DNA of 64,000 bases. Origin: an uncultured Pelagimonas sp. GTDB lineage: Bacteria > Pseudomonadota > Alphaproteobacteria > Rhodobacterales > Rhodobacteraceae. The stretch lies in assembly GCA_947499735.1 (NCBI GenBank), contig CANMPP010000001.1, positions 1,488,001-1,552,000 of the forward strand, read 5' to 3'. The position numbers and the translations under genes were made by a program. The stretch's first letter is position 1, and the number at the start of each line of letters is the position of its first letter. This document shows positions 45,074 to 55,501 of this stretch, piece by piece. The notes beneath the pieces were generated by a model, which had not been told where the DNA came from, searched no databases, and saw nothing but the letters and a program-made list of their open reading frames with translations.

Positions 45074-46267
45074 TTAAGCTTGCTGGAAAACTGCTGAAAC
45101 TTCCGCCCGAATGATCCGCGCAATCAAAGCACAATCAGCCAGACTAAAGGTCAAAGGCAAACGCATATCCAATAGCCCATCCAGGATCAGATCAGTTTTT
45201 TCCATCGGCTCAGAGTCCACATAACGCCAACTGTCATAACGAGAGGTAAAGCCGCGTGGCTGGCCTTCGCCAAACCACTTTAATTCCACACCGCGTTTTG
45301 CACAACGCGCCAAGACGTCCCGGACCTTGGCCTCGGTCCAATTGAGCAAGAGGAACTGAATTGAGGATCCCACATATGTTTCCGCTTCGGGGCGATTGGT
45401 CAGGGTCAAACCAGGGGTACCTGCCAAGCCTTCTTCAACCACGTGATAGCGCGCATTCCACGCGGCGACCTGTTCATCCATATTCGCCAATTGCGGGCGC
45501 AAAATTGCGGCACGCAGATTGTCCATCCGACCGGAAACGTTGGGCGTGTGATATTTCACCCGCTCAAACACATCTGCCGAGGGCGCAGCAGCATGGCGTT
45601 CATACATCATATACGAGCCCGATAAAATCACCGCACGCGCAGCCATTTCTTCGTCATCGGTAATTAGGAAACCGCCCTCGCCGGAATTCATATGTTTATA
45701 GGTTTGCGTTGAAAAACAGCCAAACAGGCCATGCCGCCCCGAAGGCGTACCATTCCAAGAGGCCCCCATCGTATGTGCGCAATCCTCGATAACCTTGATG
45801 CCATGCGCATCGCAAATCTGCATCAACGCACCCATATCGCAAAGATGCCCCCGCATATGCGACAGCATCAGAACGTCCGCCTGATCTGCTTTGGCCTTTA
45901 GGTCATCCAGATCAATGACCAAATTTTCGGTTACACCAACAAACACAGGCACCGCACCTATGGCCGCGATCGCGCCGGGAACTGGGGCCAAAGTGAAGGC
46001 GTTTGTCAAAACTTTGGCACCCGCCTGCACGCCCAAAGCACGCAAAGCGCAGCCCATCGCATATCCGCCCGAGGCCACCGCGACACAGTATTTAGCCCCA
46101 GTGTAAGCGGCGAATTCCTGTTCCAACAGCGCCGTTTCACCCAGTTCATCCCCGAGCGTATTATATCGATGCAATCGACCACTGCGCAGAACGTCCAATG
46201 CCGCTTCAATGCCGGCTTCAGGAATTGGCTCTTGCTGAGTAAAGGATCCCGTGAAAATTTCAGACAT
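45074..46267 (-). CDS. DegT/DnrJ/EryC1/StrS-family aminotransferase
   Basis: A 397-residue PLP-dependent aminotransferase. The fold-type I core is evident: AVASGGYAMGCALRALGV at the PLP phosphate site, VIEDCAHTMGASW with the PLP-ring aspartate, and the Schiff-base lysine K191 in STQTYKHMNSGEGG, the hallmark of the sugar-aminotransferase (DegT) family. Members usually aminate nucleotide-linked keto-sugars for polysaccharides or antibiotics. No other sugar-nucleotide gene is beside it; glmU/glmS are 1.3 kb away on the other strand. Downstream is the nuo operon, separated by a promoter region. The substrate is unknown. Confidence 0.88.
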   Translation of the reverse strand: MSEIFTGSFTQQEPIPEAGIEAALDVLRSGRLHRYNTLGDELGETALLEQEFAAYTGAKYCVAVASGGYAMGCALRALGVQAGAKVLTNAFTLAPVPGAIAAIGAVPVFVGVTENLVIDLDDLKAKADQADVLMLSHMRGHLCDMGALMQICDAHGIKVIEDCAHTMGASWNGTPSGRHGLFGCFSTQTYKHMNSGEGGFLITDDEEMAARAVILSGSYMMYERHAAAPSADVFERVKYHTPNVSGRMDNLRAAILRPQLANMDEQVAAWNARYHVVEEGLAGTPGLTLTNRPEAETYVGSSIQFLLLNWTEAKVRDVLARCAKRGVELKWFGEGQPRGFTSRYDSWRYVDSEPMEKTDLILDGLLDMRLPLTFSLADCALIARIIRAEVSAVFQQA

Positions 46268-46346
46268 GTCTCGCCTCTTGAATTGATGCGCTCTGCATGC
46301 GGCAGGCCCATCATGGCGTCAATGGTGGTTAGAGAAAAGCGGGAAT

Positions 46347-46700
46347 TTAAGCGCGATTTAATCTGGCAAAAACAACAGGCTCTGTCGCATCTATAAGCAT
46401 CTCGACAAGACTAGTTTCCATATATTGAAAACTATCAGGAATATCGAGAACAATGACCTCGGTTTGCGCCAATGCGCCCCGAAAATCAGCGCGCAAACGG
46501 GCTTTGTGATCATGCTCCATGCAGAAAATCACATCCGCCCATTCGATATCATCAAGGCGCACCTGACGTCGCGCACTGCGGGCCGTACCGGCAGAGCGTG
46601 CAGAAACACCATCAACTTTGCGCCAAATAGCCTCCCCTGTCGGGCTACGCCACTGATTGCGCGAACACACGAACAAAATATTCAAATTAGAGCACAACAT
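46347..46700 (-). CDS. Low-molecular-weight protein tyrosine phosphatase-like protein
   Basis: A 117-residue protein, shorter than typical LMW-PTPs (about 150). It has the P-loop C12-S-R-N-Q-W-R18-S (C-x5-R) at the N-terminus and a conserved SARSAGT strand, and the general-acid region near the C-terminus reads DIPD. This matches the small PTP-like family with a WRSPT signature, for which activity is rarely shown. The ATG at 46700 is one base after the stop of the phosphatase gene at 46702, so the two are translationally coupled. An upstream TTG at 46709 is a less likely start. Confidence 0.8.
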   Translation of the reverse strand: MLCSNLNILFVCSRNQWRSPTGEAIWRKVDGVSARSAGTARSARRQVRLDDIEWADVIFCMEHDHKARLRADFRGALAQTEVIVLDIPDSFQYMETSLVEMLIDATEPVVFARLNRA

Positions 46701-46701
46701 A

Positions 46702-47364
46702 TCACCCAATCAGGCGCGACACTTCTGCAGCCAATTGATCAAAATGGCTGATCTTCCCCTCAGATGTCAGTTCCTGTGTTATGTCGCCATCTGGACCAAA
46801 GGTTACAAGGATCGCAGGCACATTGCAGGCCTGCGCCGTTTTGAAATCAGTTGCCGTGTCGCCCACGATGAGACTGGTTGCACGATCGCCCCCTGCCCCC
46901 TCCACTGCTGCCCAAAAAGGCGCAGGATCTGGTTTTCGCGTCGGCAATGTGTCCGCGCCGATCAAGCTGGCAAACTGATCCAATGCCCCCAATTCACTTA
47001 ACAAGCGACGTGCCAGACCTTCTGGTTTGTTGGTGCAAATCCCAACCGCATATCCATCATCTCGCAATGCAGCCACCGCATCTAGGGCACCATCATAAAA
47101 CCGCGTATGAGACGAAACATCCTGCTCATATGCATCCAGCAAAGGTTGATACCAGCGATCAACCTCGGCCTCATCGACAGGCCCAAGACGCGACAACCCC
47201 AGACGCAACATTGCCCGACCTCCGCGCACGGCTGTGCCTGCATCCCCAATTGGGTCCAACATCGGCCCGACACCTTTTTGCACAAAACAGGCATTGGCAG
47301 CGGCAATCAAATCCTGACTGGAATCCACCAGCGTTCCATCCAAATCAAAAATCACACAACGCAT
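46702..47364 (-). CDS. gph: Phosphoglycolate phosphatase-like HAD hydrolase (second copy)
   Basis: A 220-residue HAD-superfamily phosphatase. Motif I is FDLDGTLVDS (D7, D9), followed by a helical cap with TAVRGGRAML, motif II CTNKPEG, the conserved lysine in TRKPDPAPF, and motif IV VGDTATDFKTA. It is closer to canonical Gph than the copy at 19970-20614: the cap region and GDTxTD match the enzyme family well. The ATG at 47364 begins right at motif I. It is the first gene of a minus-strand pair with the tyrosine-phosphatase-like gene and is divergent from glmU (169 bases). Confidence 0.88.
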   Translation of the reverse strand: MRCVIFDLDGTLVDSSQDLIAAANACFVQKGVGPMLDPIGDAGTAVRGGRAMLRLGLSRLGPVDEAEVDRWYQPLLDAYEQDVSSHTRFYDGALDAVAALRDDGYAVGICTNKPEGLARRLLSELGALDQFASLIGADTLPTRKPDPAPFWAAVEGAGGDRATSLIVGDTATDFKTAQACNVPAILVTFGPDGDITQELTSEGKISHFDQLAAEVSRLIG

Positions 47365-47533
47365 AAGCCATTCCCGTCCTATTGCACCTAACAATCAGCA
47401 GATCCTTGCGCAGGTTTGTCACATCCCGAAACCAAGAGTGACCCCAAAGCAGCGATTGTAAGCTTGCCCTTAATAATAAGAGCGATAAAACGTCCCCTAC
47501 AAAGATACAAACAGGAAGAGGCGTCGCGCAGAC

Positions 47534-48919
47534 ATGTCATCCAACCTGAGCACATTAAATACGCCAACCGCGCTCATCGTTTTGGCGGCTGGCAAAGGGT
47601 CGCGGATGAAATCCGATCTACCCAAAACGCTGCACCCCGTGGCCGGGGCACCCATGCTATGGCATGCGATGCGCGCTGGGGGCACCTTGGCACCGCAAAA
47701 AAGCGTCGTTGTGACGGGGTTTGGCGGGGATGCCGTAAAGGCGTCTGCGCTTGCCTATGATGATAAGGTCGAGATTGCGTTGCAGCGCGAACAATTGGGC
47801 ACTGGCCATGCCGTATTGCAGGCTAAAGCCGCGCTTGACGGGTTTGATGGGGACGCATTGGTCTTATATGCAGACACCCCTTTCATCCAACCAGAGACGC
47901 TGCAATCTATGGCGGCGGCACGTAAAACCCATGACATCGTTGTTCTGGGCTTTGACGTGTACGATCCGTCCGCCCGCTACGGTCGTCTGGTGACCGAAGG
48001 TGATGATTTACTAGAAATCGTGGAATTCAAAGACGCCACAGAAAACCAGCGTGCCATCACGCTCTGCAATTCTGGCGTTGTCATGGCGGATCGCGCCACA
48101 TTGATGTCTGTTCTGGAAGACGTCACAAATGACAATGCGGCCGGCGAATATTATCTAACTGACATTGTCAGCATCGCCCGATCCCGCGGTCTGAGCGCAA
48201 CCGTGGTCAAATGCGAAGAGGCCGAAACCATGGGCGTGAATTCGCGCGCCGAATTGGCTCGCGCTGAAGCGGCCTATCAGACCAGAATGCGCGATAGCCT
48301 GTTAGACAAAGGTGTCACGATGCAGGCTCCTGACACGGTGCATGTGGCATGGGACACTGAGATTGCGCCGAGGGCAGAAATCGAACCCTATGTCGTGTTT
48401 GCACCTGGCGTTTCTGTTGCATCAGGGGCCAAGATCCGCGCCTTTTCCCATCTAGAAGGTGCACATGTCGCCTCAGGTGCGGTGGTTGGCCCCTATGCGC
48501 GCCTACGCCCTGGTGCTGATTTGGGCGAAAACACCCGGGTCGGCAACTTTGTCGAGATCAAAAACGCCACCCTTGATGCAGGTGCAAAAGCAAATCACCT
48601 GACCTATGTGGGGGATGCTCATGTCGGCGCAAAAGCCAACCTTGGTGCAGGCACGGTGACCTGCAATTACGATGGGTTTAACAAGCATAAAACCGAAATC
48701 GGTGCGAACGCCTTTATCGGATCTTCAACGATGCTTGTTGCCCCTGTCAGCGTGGGGGATGGCGCTATGACCGCATCGGGTTCGGTGATCACCAAAGACG
48801 TAGCGCCCGGTGATCTTGCGCTTGCGCGGGCACAGCAAGTGAACAAACCCGGACTGGCAAAACGCCTGTTTGAAAAATTGAAGAAAATCAAAGAGTCCAA
48901 AACCAAAGGGACGACATAA
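47534..48919 (+). CDS. glmU: Bifunctional UDP-GlcNAc pyrophosphorylase / GlcN-1-P acetyltransferase
   Basis: A 461-residue GlmU, which makes UDP-N-acetylglucosamine for peptidoglycan and lipopolysaccharide. The N-terminal uridyltransferase domain has LAAGKGSRMKSDLPKTLHP, GTGHAV and LYADTPF. The C-terminal left-handed beta-helix has hexapeptide repeats through PYARLRPGADLG, VEIKNATL and NLGAGTVTCNYDG, with a Lys-rich C-terminal tail. The length is normal. One base separates its stop from the glmS start, so the two form an operon for amino-sugar synthesis. Confidence 0.98.
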   Translation: MSSNLSTLNTPTALIVLAAGKGSRMKSDLPKTLHPVAGAPMLWHAMRAGGTLAPQKSVVVTGFGGDAVKASALAYDDKVEIALQREQLGTGHAVLQAKAALDGFDGDALVLYADTPFIQPETLQSMAAARKTHDIVVLGFDVYDPSARYGRLVTEGDDLLEIVEFKDATENQRAITLCNSGVVMADRATLMSVLEDVTNDNAAGEYYLTDIVSIARSRGLSATVVKCEEAETMGVNSRAELARAEAAYQTRMRDSLLDKGVTMQAPDTVHVAWDTEIAPRAEIEPYVVFAPGVSVASGAKIRAFSHLEGAHVASGAVVGPYARLRPGADLGENTRVGNFVEIKNATLDAGAKANHLTYVGDAHVGAKANLGAGTVTCNYDGFNKHKTEIGANAFIGSSTMLVAPVSVGDGAMTASGSVITKDVAPGDLALARAQQVNKPGLAKRLFEKLKKIKESKTKGTT

Positions 48920-48920
48920 A

Positions 48921-50741
48921 ATGTGTGGAATTGTAGGTGTTCTTGGTAATCACGAAGTCGGCCCCATTCTGGTCGAAGCTCTTCGCCGGCTAGAGTATCG
49001 CGGCTATGACAGCGCCGGTATCGCAACGATCAATAATGGTCGGTTGGATCGCCGTCGCGCGGTGGGCAAACTGGTCAATCTCAGCGATCTATTGGTACAT
49101 GATCCGTTGCCGGGAAAATCTGGCATTGGCCACACCCGTTGGGCCACACACGGTGCCCCAACCACTGGCAATGCCCACCCTCATCGCGCAGGCACAGTAT
49201 CTGTCGTGCATAACGGGATCGTTGAAAACTACAAAGAGCTGCGCGAAGAACTGCGTACATTCGGCAAAGAACCCCAGACTGAAACGGATACAGAAACGGT
49301 CGCGCTGCTGGCGCAGCACTATGTGGATCAGGGATTGAGCCCTGTTCAGGCTGCCATGACGACCATTGATCGATTGCATGGGGCCTTTGCTTTGGCCTTC
49401 CTTTTTGATGGTGAGGACGATCTTTTGATTGCCGCACGCAAAGGATCACCTTTGGCCATCGGCTATGGTTCCGGCGAAATGTTTGTGGGCTCGGATGCAA
49501 TTGCATTGGCCCCGATGACCGGTGAGATTTCCTATCTAGAAGAAGGGGATCGTGCCGTTCTAACACGCAAGAGCGTCCAGATCTTCGATGAAAATGGCAC
49601 AGAAGTCAGTCGCGAAATCAAGAAGATCCAAATGGATGCCGCCCGCATTGACAAGGCCGGGTATAAGCATTTCATGGCCAAAGAAATTGCCGAACAACCC
49701 ACCGTTCTATCAGATGCCCTTTCCGCCTACCTTCGCGGCGATGATATCGTTTTGCAGGGGGGGGATGCCATTGATTTCACTCGAATCGAACGTTTAACGA
49801 TGGTTGCCTGTGGGACGGCTTACTTCGCCTGTCTAACTGCGAAATATTGGTTCGAACAAATCGCGCGACTGCCTGTCGAGGTCGATATTGCGTCCGAATT
49901 CCGCTACCGCGAACCTCCGATTTCAAAGGGCACGGTCGCTTTGTTTGTTTCGCAATCCGGCGAAACAGCGGACACGCTTGCCGCGTTGCATTATTGCAAA
50001 GGCAAAGCGGATAAAATTCTGTCTGTTGTCAATGTAGAAACATCCTCCATTGCGCGCGAAAGCGATTTGGCCCTGCCCATTCATGCCGGCGTAGAAGTCG
50101 GCGTTGCATCAACAAAAGCCTTCACCTGCCAGCTGAATGTTCTGCTATTATTGGCCCTGAAGGCCGCAGAAACCCGCGGTGAAATGAGCCGCGAAGATGT
50201 CGCGAAAATGCTGCGCGAATTGCGCGGCTTGCCAGGATTATTCAACGCCGCATTGGGCGGAGAAGCGATGGTGGAAGACGCAGCACATAAAATCGCAGAA
50301 GCACGTGATGTGTTATTTTTGGGGCGCGGCGTGATGTACCCAATCGCCCATGAAGGCGCACTAAAGCTAAAAGAAATCAGCTATATACATGCAGAAGCCT
50401 ATGCGTCCGGAGAACTAAAACACGGCCCCATAGCCCTGATTGACCAACATGTCCCTGTGATCGTCATGGCACCTCGCGACGCATTATTTGAGAAAACAGT
50501 CTCAAACATGCAAGAGGTCATGGCACGGGGGGGAAAGGTTGTGTTGATCACCGATGCAGCTGGTGCCAAACTGGCCGGAGACGACGTTTGGCAAGTCATC
50601 CGCATGCCCGAAGTACCAGATACGCTAGCGCCGATCCTTTATGCGTTACCTGCCCAACAGATCGCCTATCACGCGGCAATTGCCAAAGGCACTGATGTGG
50701 ATCAACCGCGCAATTTGGCTAAGTCTGTTACCGTAGAATAA
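48921..50741 (+). CDS. glmS: Glutamine--fructose-6-phosphate aminotransferase (isomerizing)
   Basis: A 606-residue GlmS, which makes glucosamine-6-phosphate from fructose-6-phosphate and glutamine, the first step towards UDP-GlcNAc. After the initiator Met comes the catalytic N-terminal cysteine (MCGIVGVLG), then the glutaminase domain with HTRWATHG and DGEDDLL. The isomerase half has two SIS domains with VACGTAYFA, SQSGETADTLAAL and ASTKAFT, ending LAKSVTVE with the conserved C-terminus. There is no glmS ribozyme-like leader, since it directly follows glmU. A strong terminator begins 55 bases downstream. Confidence 0.98.
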   Translation: MCGIVGVLGNHEVGPILVEALRRLEYRGYDSAGIATINNGRLDRRRAVGKLVNLSDLLVHDPLPGKSGIGHTRWATHGAPTTGNAHPHRAGTVSVVHNGIVENYKELREELRTFGKEPQTETDTETVALLAQHYVDQGLSPVQAAMTTIDRLHGAFALAFLFDGEDDLLIAARKGSPLAIGYGSGEMFVGSDAIALAPMTGEISYLEEGDRAVLTRKSVQIFDENGTEVSREIKKIQMDAARIDKAGYKHFMAKEIAEQPTVLSDALSAYLRGDDIVLQGGDAIDFTRIERLTMVACGTAYFACLTAKYWFEQIARLPVEVDIASEFRYREPPISKGTVALFVSQSGETADTLAALHYCKGKADKILSVVNVETSSIARESDLALPIHAGVEVGVASTKAFTCQLNVLLLLALKAAETRGEMSREDVAKMLRELRGLPGLFNAALGGEAMVEDAAHKIAEARDVLFLGRGVMYPIAHEGALKLKEISYIHAEAYASGELKHGPIALIDQHVPVIVMAPRDALFEKTVSNMQEVMARGGKVVLITDAAGAKLAGDDVWQVIRMPEVPDTLAPILYALPAQQIAYHAAIAKGTDVDQPRNLAKSVTVE

Positions 50742-51082
50742 AGCAGATCCGCTTTTTACATCCATCAGGCGGCGATATCAAACACCGGCAAAGAGGCTGA
50801 GCGTTACTTTCAACGCTCAGCTTTTTCCGATGGCCAATAGTCAACGCAGGGCGATGCGTAAAAAGACCAAAGCAAACGCCTACGAAAATGACATCTCAGC
50901 AATATTTTCCAGGAAAAATAGTAACATTTCTCAAGCCCCAGTTACCTGACGTCAAAATAAAATCAAGCAGTTCAGATCTTTACGATATTTTAGAATAGTC
51001 ATTTTAGATTCACCTCCGGATGGCAGCAATAAGTATAGGCCGTTCTTATTTCGACGTTTTTTCCTCAGTAGGTAGGTTTCAC
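50742..51082. other. Intergenic region between glmS and the chemoreceptor
   Basis: 341 bases with no gene. Its left part holds the glmS terminator (50796-50826); its right part, about 50900-51080, is AT-rich and should contain the chemoreceptor promoter, although I find no strong consensus. Confidence 0.5.
50796..50826 (+). terminator. Rho-independent terminator of glmUS
   Basis: GCTGAGCGTT and AACGCTCAGC form a perfect 10-bp stem with a six-base loop, directly followed by TTTTT. It lies 55 bases after the glmS stop codon, on the same strand. Confidence 0.95.
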
Positions 51083-52885
51083 ATGCGCTATATTTTCCAA
51101 GTTTCCACCCGCATATATGCGATTGTTTTGCTAGCGCTGCTTGCCTCATGTGTATTGGCTCTATTTCTTCTGCAACGCGCGACAGAAAATGCATATTCTC
51201 TTCGAGAACTCGAACTAAAACATCATCTCGAAAACAATCTCAGCTATTTTCAAAACTTGCAGAACCAAGTCGATGATGGCGAAGTCACTTTAGAAGCGGC
51301 GCAAGCAACGGCTCTCAATTTCATTCAGCATTTGAGATACGGTGAAAACGGCTATTATTTTGTCTATAGCTTTGATGGCTATGAATTGATGCATGGTATT
51401 AGGCCTGAGCTTGCGGGAAAATATGCAATGGACACATTGCACGAGGCAACCGGTCGATACCTAAGCCGCGAAATGGTTGAAGTGGCAACAGCCGAAGGTC
51501 AAGGTGTGGTGCGCTACCCGGCATCAGCACCCGGGCTTGAGGGCGAGCACGAGAAAATGACCTATGTCATGGCATTTGAACCTTGGGGCTGGGTTCTATG
51601 TACTGGCGCTTACTTTGTCGATATCGACTCGGATTTGGCCAAGTTGCGCAATGTCATATTGTTTGCGATGCTGTTCTTGCTGGTTGGTTTGTCGACTGTC
51701 TCCGCATTCTTAGCACGCTCTGTCACCAATCCACTTGGAAGAATCAAAAACCGCATGCAAAGCTTGGCGGATGGGGACACTGGCACAGCCATTCCCGAAA
51801 CAAACAATCCATCCGAAATCGGCGAAATTGCACAAACTTTGGAAGTGTTCCGCCAGTCACTGTTGCGTCAACACGAGCTTGAAGAGCAAGATCGCGCACG
51901 TTCAGAACAGCGGAAATCTGTGGTTGCTTCACTTAGCGAAAATTTGGAAAAACTGTCAAACGGCGACTTGGATGCTCAAATCCAAGAACGTTTCCCAACC
52001 GATTTCGAACAACTGCGCACCAATTATAATACAGCCGTTCAACGCGTGGCCACATTGCTGGGCGATATTGTTGGATCCGTTGGCGCAATCAACGCTGAAG
52101 CACAATCTCTTGATCATGCGTCCGAGGAATTGGGGCGCCGCACCGAAACCCAAGCTGCATCACTGGAAGAAACCACAGCAGCGATTCACGAATTGGCCGG
52201 TTCGGTTAACAAGTCTGCCGAAGATGCCTCTCATGCCGCAAACCGCGTCAGCGTAACACGGGATCAATCGGTCCGCGGTGGCGAAGTCGTCGCAAAAACC
52301 ATTCAAGCGATGCAAGACATTGAACATAGTTCTGAAAAAATCTCGAGCATCACCAATATGATCGATGACATTTCTTTCCAGACCAACCTCTTGGCGTTGA
52401 ACGCCGGTGTCGAAGCAGCGCGTGCTGGTGAGGCAGGTCGAGGGTTCGCGGTTGTGGCATCAGAAGTCCGAGCACTAGCAGGCCGTTCATCTGAGGCCGC
52501 GCGTGAGATTGCCAAATTGATCGCAGAAGCGTCTAAACAGGTGAAGGTTGGCGCATCCTTGGCAAGCGATTCAGGTGACGCCCTTGAAGGTATTCAAAGC
52601 AATGTTTCCGAATTGGAAGAAATTGTGCAATTGATCGCCAATACTGCAAATCACCAATCGCAAGGTTTGAAAGAAATCTCCACAGCGGCCGACCAACTAG
52701 ATCAGGTTACGCAGCAAAACGCAGCCATGTTCGAAGAAACTGCCGCCTCAACAATGCGTCTAAGAGACGAGGCACATTCCCTACAGGGAAGCGCGTCACA
52801 GTTCCACATGGTGCCCCCTTCTGAACATCAGGAAGCAGCATTGGACGCAGATTTTGTAGCCACTGAAAAACGCGCAGCCGGATAA
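51083..52885 (+). CDS. Methyl-accepting chemotaxis protein with single Cache sensor
   Basis: A 600-residue chemoreceptor starting at ATG 51083 (AGGTAGG upstream). TM1 is about residues 11-31. The periplasmic region is a single Cache_2-type domain, with the conserved [10 protein letters not shown] segment followed by YPASAPG and [18 protein letters not shown]2 is about 190-212, followed by a HAMP linker and a long coiled-coil signalling domain with the hairpin tip [18 protein letters not shown] (about residue 455). It lacks the C-terminal NWETF-like pentapeptide for CheR docking. No che gene is nearby, so it feeds a chemotaxis system encoded elsewhere. Small organic acids are common ligands for this sensor type, but the ligand here is unknown. 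Confidence 0.93.
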   Translation: MRYIFQVSTRIYAIVLLALLASCVLALFLLQRATENAYSLRELELKHHLENNLSYFQNLQNQVDDGEVTLEAAQATALNFIQHLRYGENGYYFVYSFDGYELMHGIRPELAGKYAMDTLHEATGRYLSREMVEVATAEGQGVVRYPASAPGLEGEHEKMTYVMAFEPWGWVLCTGAYFVDIDSDLAKLRNVILFAMLFLLVGLSTVSAFLARSVTNPLGRIKNRMQSLADGDTGTAIPETNNPSEIGEIAQTLEVFRQSLLRQHELEEQDRARSEQRKSVVASLSENLEKLSNGDLDAQIQERFPTDFEQLRTNYNTAVQRVATLLGDIVGSVGAINAEAQSLDHASEELGRRTETQAASLEETTAAIHELAGSVNKSAEDASHAANRVSVTRDQSVRGGEVVAKTIQAMQDIEHSSEKISSITNMIDDISFQTNLLALNAGVEAARAGEAGRGFAVVASEVRALAGRSSEAAREIAKLIAEASKQVKVGASLASDSGDALEGIQSNVSELEEIVQLIANTANHQSQGLKEISTAADQLDQVTQQNAAMFEETAASTMRLRDEAHSLQGSASQFHMVPPSEHQEAALDADFVATEKRAAG

Positions 52886-53120
52886 ATTTAATCTGGCGTC
52901 TCCCAAAAAGCATCGTGCGCGATTAGACCCTGCAGATCGCGCACACGTGCCTACAAATAGTCTGCGAATTATCTTGATCCTGCAGGTCATTACTTTTGGA
53001 CCCACTACTTTTGACCAAGTGATCTATAGTTTGCGTAAATTATAGCGTTTCAAAAACGTTGGGATAACAAACTAAAATGTCATTGCTCACAGGTATCAAA
53101 CACCTGTAGAGCATGCACCA

Positions 53121-53804
53121 ATGTCCTTATCAAACGCGCATAACTGTATCGACCAATTGATCCAACTCGGAAATACCGAAAAGGCCGCACAAATGGCGGC
53201 CTACCATAAAGTTGCCCGGCGATATTTGGGGATCGACAATCCAACAGTAACAAACCTTGCCAATCAATGGCGCAGCGAGTGCGATCTTGAAACACGTGTC
53301 GCTTTGGCAAAAGGATTATGGGAAAGCGATATTTTTGAAGCGCGTCTCGCGGCGATCAAATTGCTGACACAAGCGCGTATTCGCCCTGATGGCGAGGTTT
53401 GGAACCTAATCATATCTTGGGTCGCTGGATTCGACAGCTGGGCGTTGGCGGATCATGCATGTTCCGCAGGCTCAAGACGGATTATGGCGGACCTGAGCCG
53501 TTTGGATGAAGTCGAAACATGGTCACATTCTGATCATCTTTGGACGAAACGAGCAGCTTTGGTCATAACCCTGCCCCTGAGCAAGCGCCCCTTCCCCAAG
53601 CCCGATGAATTAGAAGCCCGCGAACGCGTTTTGTCTTGGGCGGCATCCTATGTCGATGACAATGAATGGTTCATTCAGAAAGCCGTAGCTTGGTGGATCC
53701 GTGACATGTCCAAACATGACGCGGAACGCGCACAGGTTTTCCTAGAACAGTATGGCGACAAAATGAAAGCATTCGCGCGCAAAGAAGCCAGCAAACACCT
53801 GTAA
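53121..53804 (+). CDS. DNA alkylation repair (AlkD-like) HEAT-repeat protein
   Basis: A 227-residue all-helical protein of the AlkD/DNA_alkylation family. Segments such as ISWVAGFDSWALADHACS, WSHSDHLWTKRAALVITLP and NEWFIQKAVAWWIRDMSKHD carry the tryptophan-rich helix pattern with which AlkD cradles alkylated DNA and excises N3- and N7-alkylpurines without base flipping. The catalytic-aspartate position (in the FDSWALADH segment) is present, but I cannot confirm activity. It is monocistronic, about 235 bases after the chemoreceptor, and converges on a lipoprotein gene five bases beyond its stop. Confidence 0.8.
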   Translation: MSLSNAHNCIDQLIQLGNTEKAAQMAAYHKVARRYLGIDNPTVTNLANQWRSECDLETRVALAKGLWESDIFEARLAAIKLLTQARIRPDGEVWNLIISWVAGFDSWALADHACSAGSRRIMADLSRLDEVETWSHSDHLWTKRAALVITLPLSKRPFPKPDELEARERVLSWAASYVDDNEWFIQKAVAWWIRDMSKHDAERAQVFLEQYGDKMKAFARKEASKHL

Positions 53805-53809
53805 ACAAC

Positions 53810-54349
53810 CTATTGATCTTGGAACACAACCAAGGTTGGCAATCCAGTCAATGGCGCATTTAATAAGCGCATTGCAGGTAGAGAAATTCGACTTCCCCCT
53901 GTCGCTGGTCCATCAATTGGGATCAATTCAACCTGTGCTGTGTCGCCTGTTTCTGGATACAGAACCCGCCCCGTTGCCGGTTCGGACACAAGAGGTGTTT
54001 CCAACCAAAATCCAGGCTGCGTGACATCTCCTAATGATGCAACTGTTTCACCCAGGCGCTGCTCGCCACCAGTTTGTGGCGCGGCGGAGGCAGCTGCGCG
54101 ATCTTCTGCGCTGGTTGTATCGAACTGTTCAACAGTTGTCGCATTTGCCTGAGGTGCGGGTACATCCGTCAATTCCGTTTGACCAAAATCAGATCCATTA
54201 GGCCGCCCCTGCGGCCGAGCATCCGCAGACTGAAGGTTGATTTCGTCCTGTTCTGACGGATCTTGTAACAGTCCGGCAGTGTCGGAACAGGCAAGCAATA
54301 GTGTCAAACAGGCCAATGAGAGCGGTGTCGAAAAAGAAAACTGTTTCAT
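53810..54349 (-). CDS. Putative lipoprotein, function unknown
   Basis: A 179-residue protein starting at ATG 54349. The signal peptide [21 protein letters not shown] ends in a lipobox (mature Cys21). Residues about 25-100 are rich in Asp, Gln, Thr and Ala and probably disordered. The last 60 residues form a small beta-rich domain ([35 protein letters not shown]). Similar short lipoproteins occur in many Rhodobacteraceae, sometimes mislabelled as galactarate dehydratase; there is no sign of enzyme motifs here. It is divergent from moaA (117 bases) and convergent with the AlkD-like gene. Confidence 0.7.
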   Translation of the reverse strand: MKQFSFSTPLSLACLTLLLACSDTAGLLQDPSEQDEINLQSADARPQGRPNGSDFGQTELTDVPAPQANATTVEQFDTTSAEDRAAASAAPQTGGEQRLGETVASLGDVTQPGFWLETPLVSEPATGRVLYPETGDTAQVELIPIDGPATGGSRISLPAMRLLNAPLTGLPTLVVFQDQ

Positions 54350-54466
54350 ATCGCCGAACCTAGGCTGGGCAGACGCATGCGGCAAGCGATGTTTCCGCGT
54401 AAAGCGCGCGAAAATGTCATGGCACGCGCCTTGCGCGGCATTGCACCGAAGCGTAGGTTGCCCCAC

Positions 54467-55474
54467 ATGGCTGCACCTTTGATCGATCCGTTTCAACGCC
54501 CAATATCTTACCTACGCGTCTCTGTGACAGATCGCTGCGATTTCCGCTGTGTCTATTGCATGTCAGAACATATGAATTTTCTTCCAAAAAAAGAGCTTCT
54601 GACATTGGAAGAGCTCGACAGGTTATGTTCCATCTTTATTGGCCTGGGCGTGCAAAAGTTACGGATCACCGGCGGCGAGCCCTTGGTCCGGCGTAATATC
54701 ATGAGCTTTTTCCAAGCCATGTCGCGCCACCTGGACAGCGGCGCCTTGGAAGAGCTGACATTGACCACCAATGGATCGCAATTGCATCGCTTTGCCACAG
54801 ACCTCTACAGCGCGGGTGTCCGTCGGGTGAATGTGTCCCTCGACACACTGGATGACACAAAGTTTGCCGATATCACCCGCTGGGGCCGCCTGCCCCAAGT
54901 GCTGAAAGGCATTGATGCGGCACAAGCGGCGGGTTTGCGGGTCAAGATCAATGCGGTTGCCCTAAAGGGCTTCAATGACGACGAATTGATCACAATCACG
55001 GAATGGTGCGCAGACCGCGATATGGATCTGACCTGGATCGAAGTTATGCCAATGGGTGACATTGGCAACGAAGATCGCTTGGATCAATATTGGCGGCTGA
55101 CCGATCTGCGCGCCAAGCTCGGCGAACATTATACGCTAACTGATTTGCTGGAACGCACTGGCGGACCGGCACGCTATGTCCGCATTGAAGAAACGCAGCA
55201 AAAAATTGGGTTCATTACGCCGTTGACCCATAATTTCTGTGAAAGCTGCAACCGTGTGCGACTGACCTGCACAGGCGAATTGTTTATGTGTTTGGGACAA
55301 GAAGATAACGCAGATTTGCGCGCGCCTTTGCGGGCCTATCCCAATGACGATAGCCAAGTCGAAAACGCCATTCGCAACGCAATTGCCCTAAAACCCAAAG
55401 GGCATGATTTTGACTATTCCCGACAGGATGTCGCCGGGCGCATGTCGCGCCATATGAGTCATACAGGCGGCTGA
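54467..55474 (+). CDS. moaA: GTP 3',8-cyclase MoaA
   Basis: A 335-residue radical SAM enzyme that converts GTP to 3',8-cyclo-7,8-dihydro-GTP in the first step of molybdenum cofactor synthesis. The N-terminal SAM [4Fe-4S] motif is C24-x3-C28-x2-C31 (CDFRCVYC). The C-terminal GTP-binding [4Fe-4S] motif is C258-x2-C261-x13-C275. The protein ends SHTGG, and this C-terminal Gly-Gly is needed for catalysis in homologues. ATG 54467 gives the standard length; longer readings (from 54377) add residues with no family match. The rest of the Moco pathway is not in the window. Confidence 0.97.
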   Translation: MAAPLIDPFQRPISYLRVSVTDRCDFRCVYCMSEHMNFLPKKELLTLEELDRLCSIFIGLGVQKLRITGGEPLVRRNIMSFFQAMSRHLDSGALEELTLTTNGSQLHRFATDLYSAGVRRVNVSLDTLDDTKFADITRWGRLPQVLKGIDAAQAAGLRVKINAVALKGFNDDELITITEWCADRDMDLTWIEVMPMGDIGNEDRLDQYWRLTDLRAKLGEHYTLTDLLERTGGPARYVRIEETQQKIGFITPLTHNFCESCNRVRLTCTGELFMCLGQEDNADLRAPLRAYPNDDSQVENAIRNAIALKPKGHDFDYSRQDVAGRMSRHMSHTGG

Positions 55475-55501
55475 CACTTACTTTCTAAACAATACGAAAC
55501 T

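Noticed and set aside
50742-51082. Possible ribozyme or riboswitch near glmS
   Set aside because: The gap lies after glmS, not before it; glmS directly follows glmU, and the only structure is a standard terminator.
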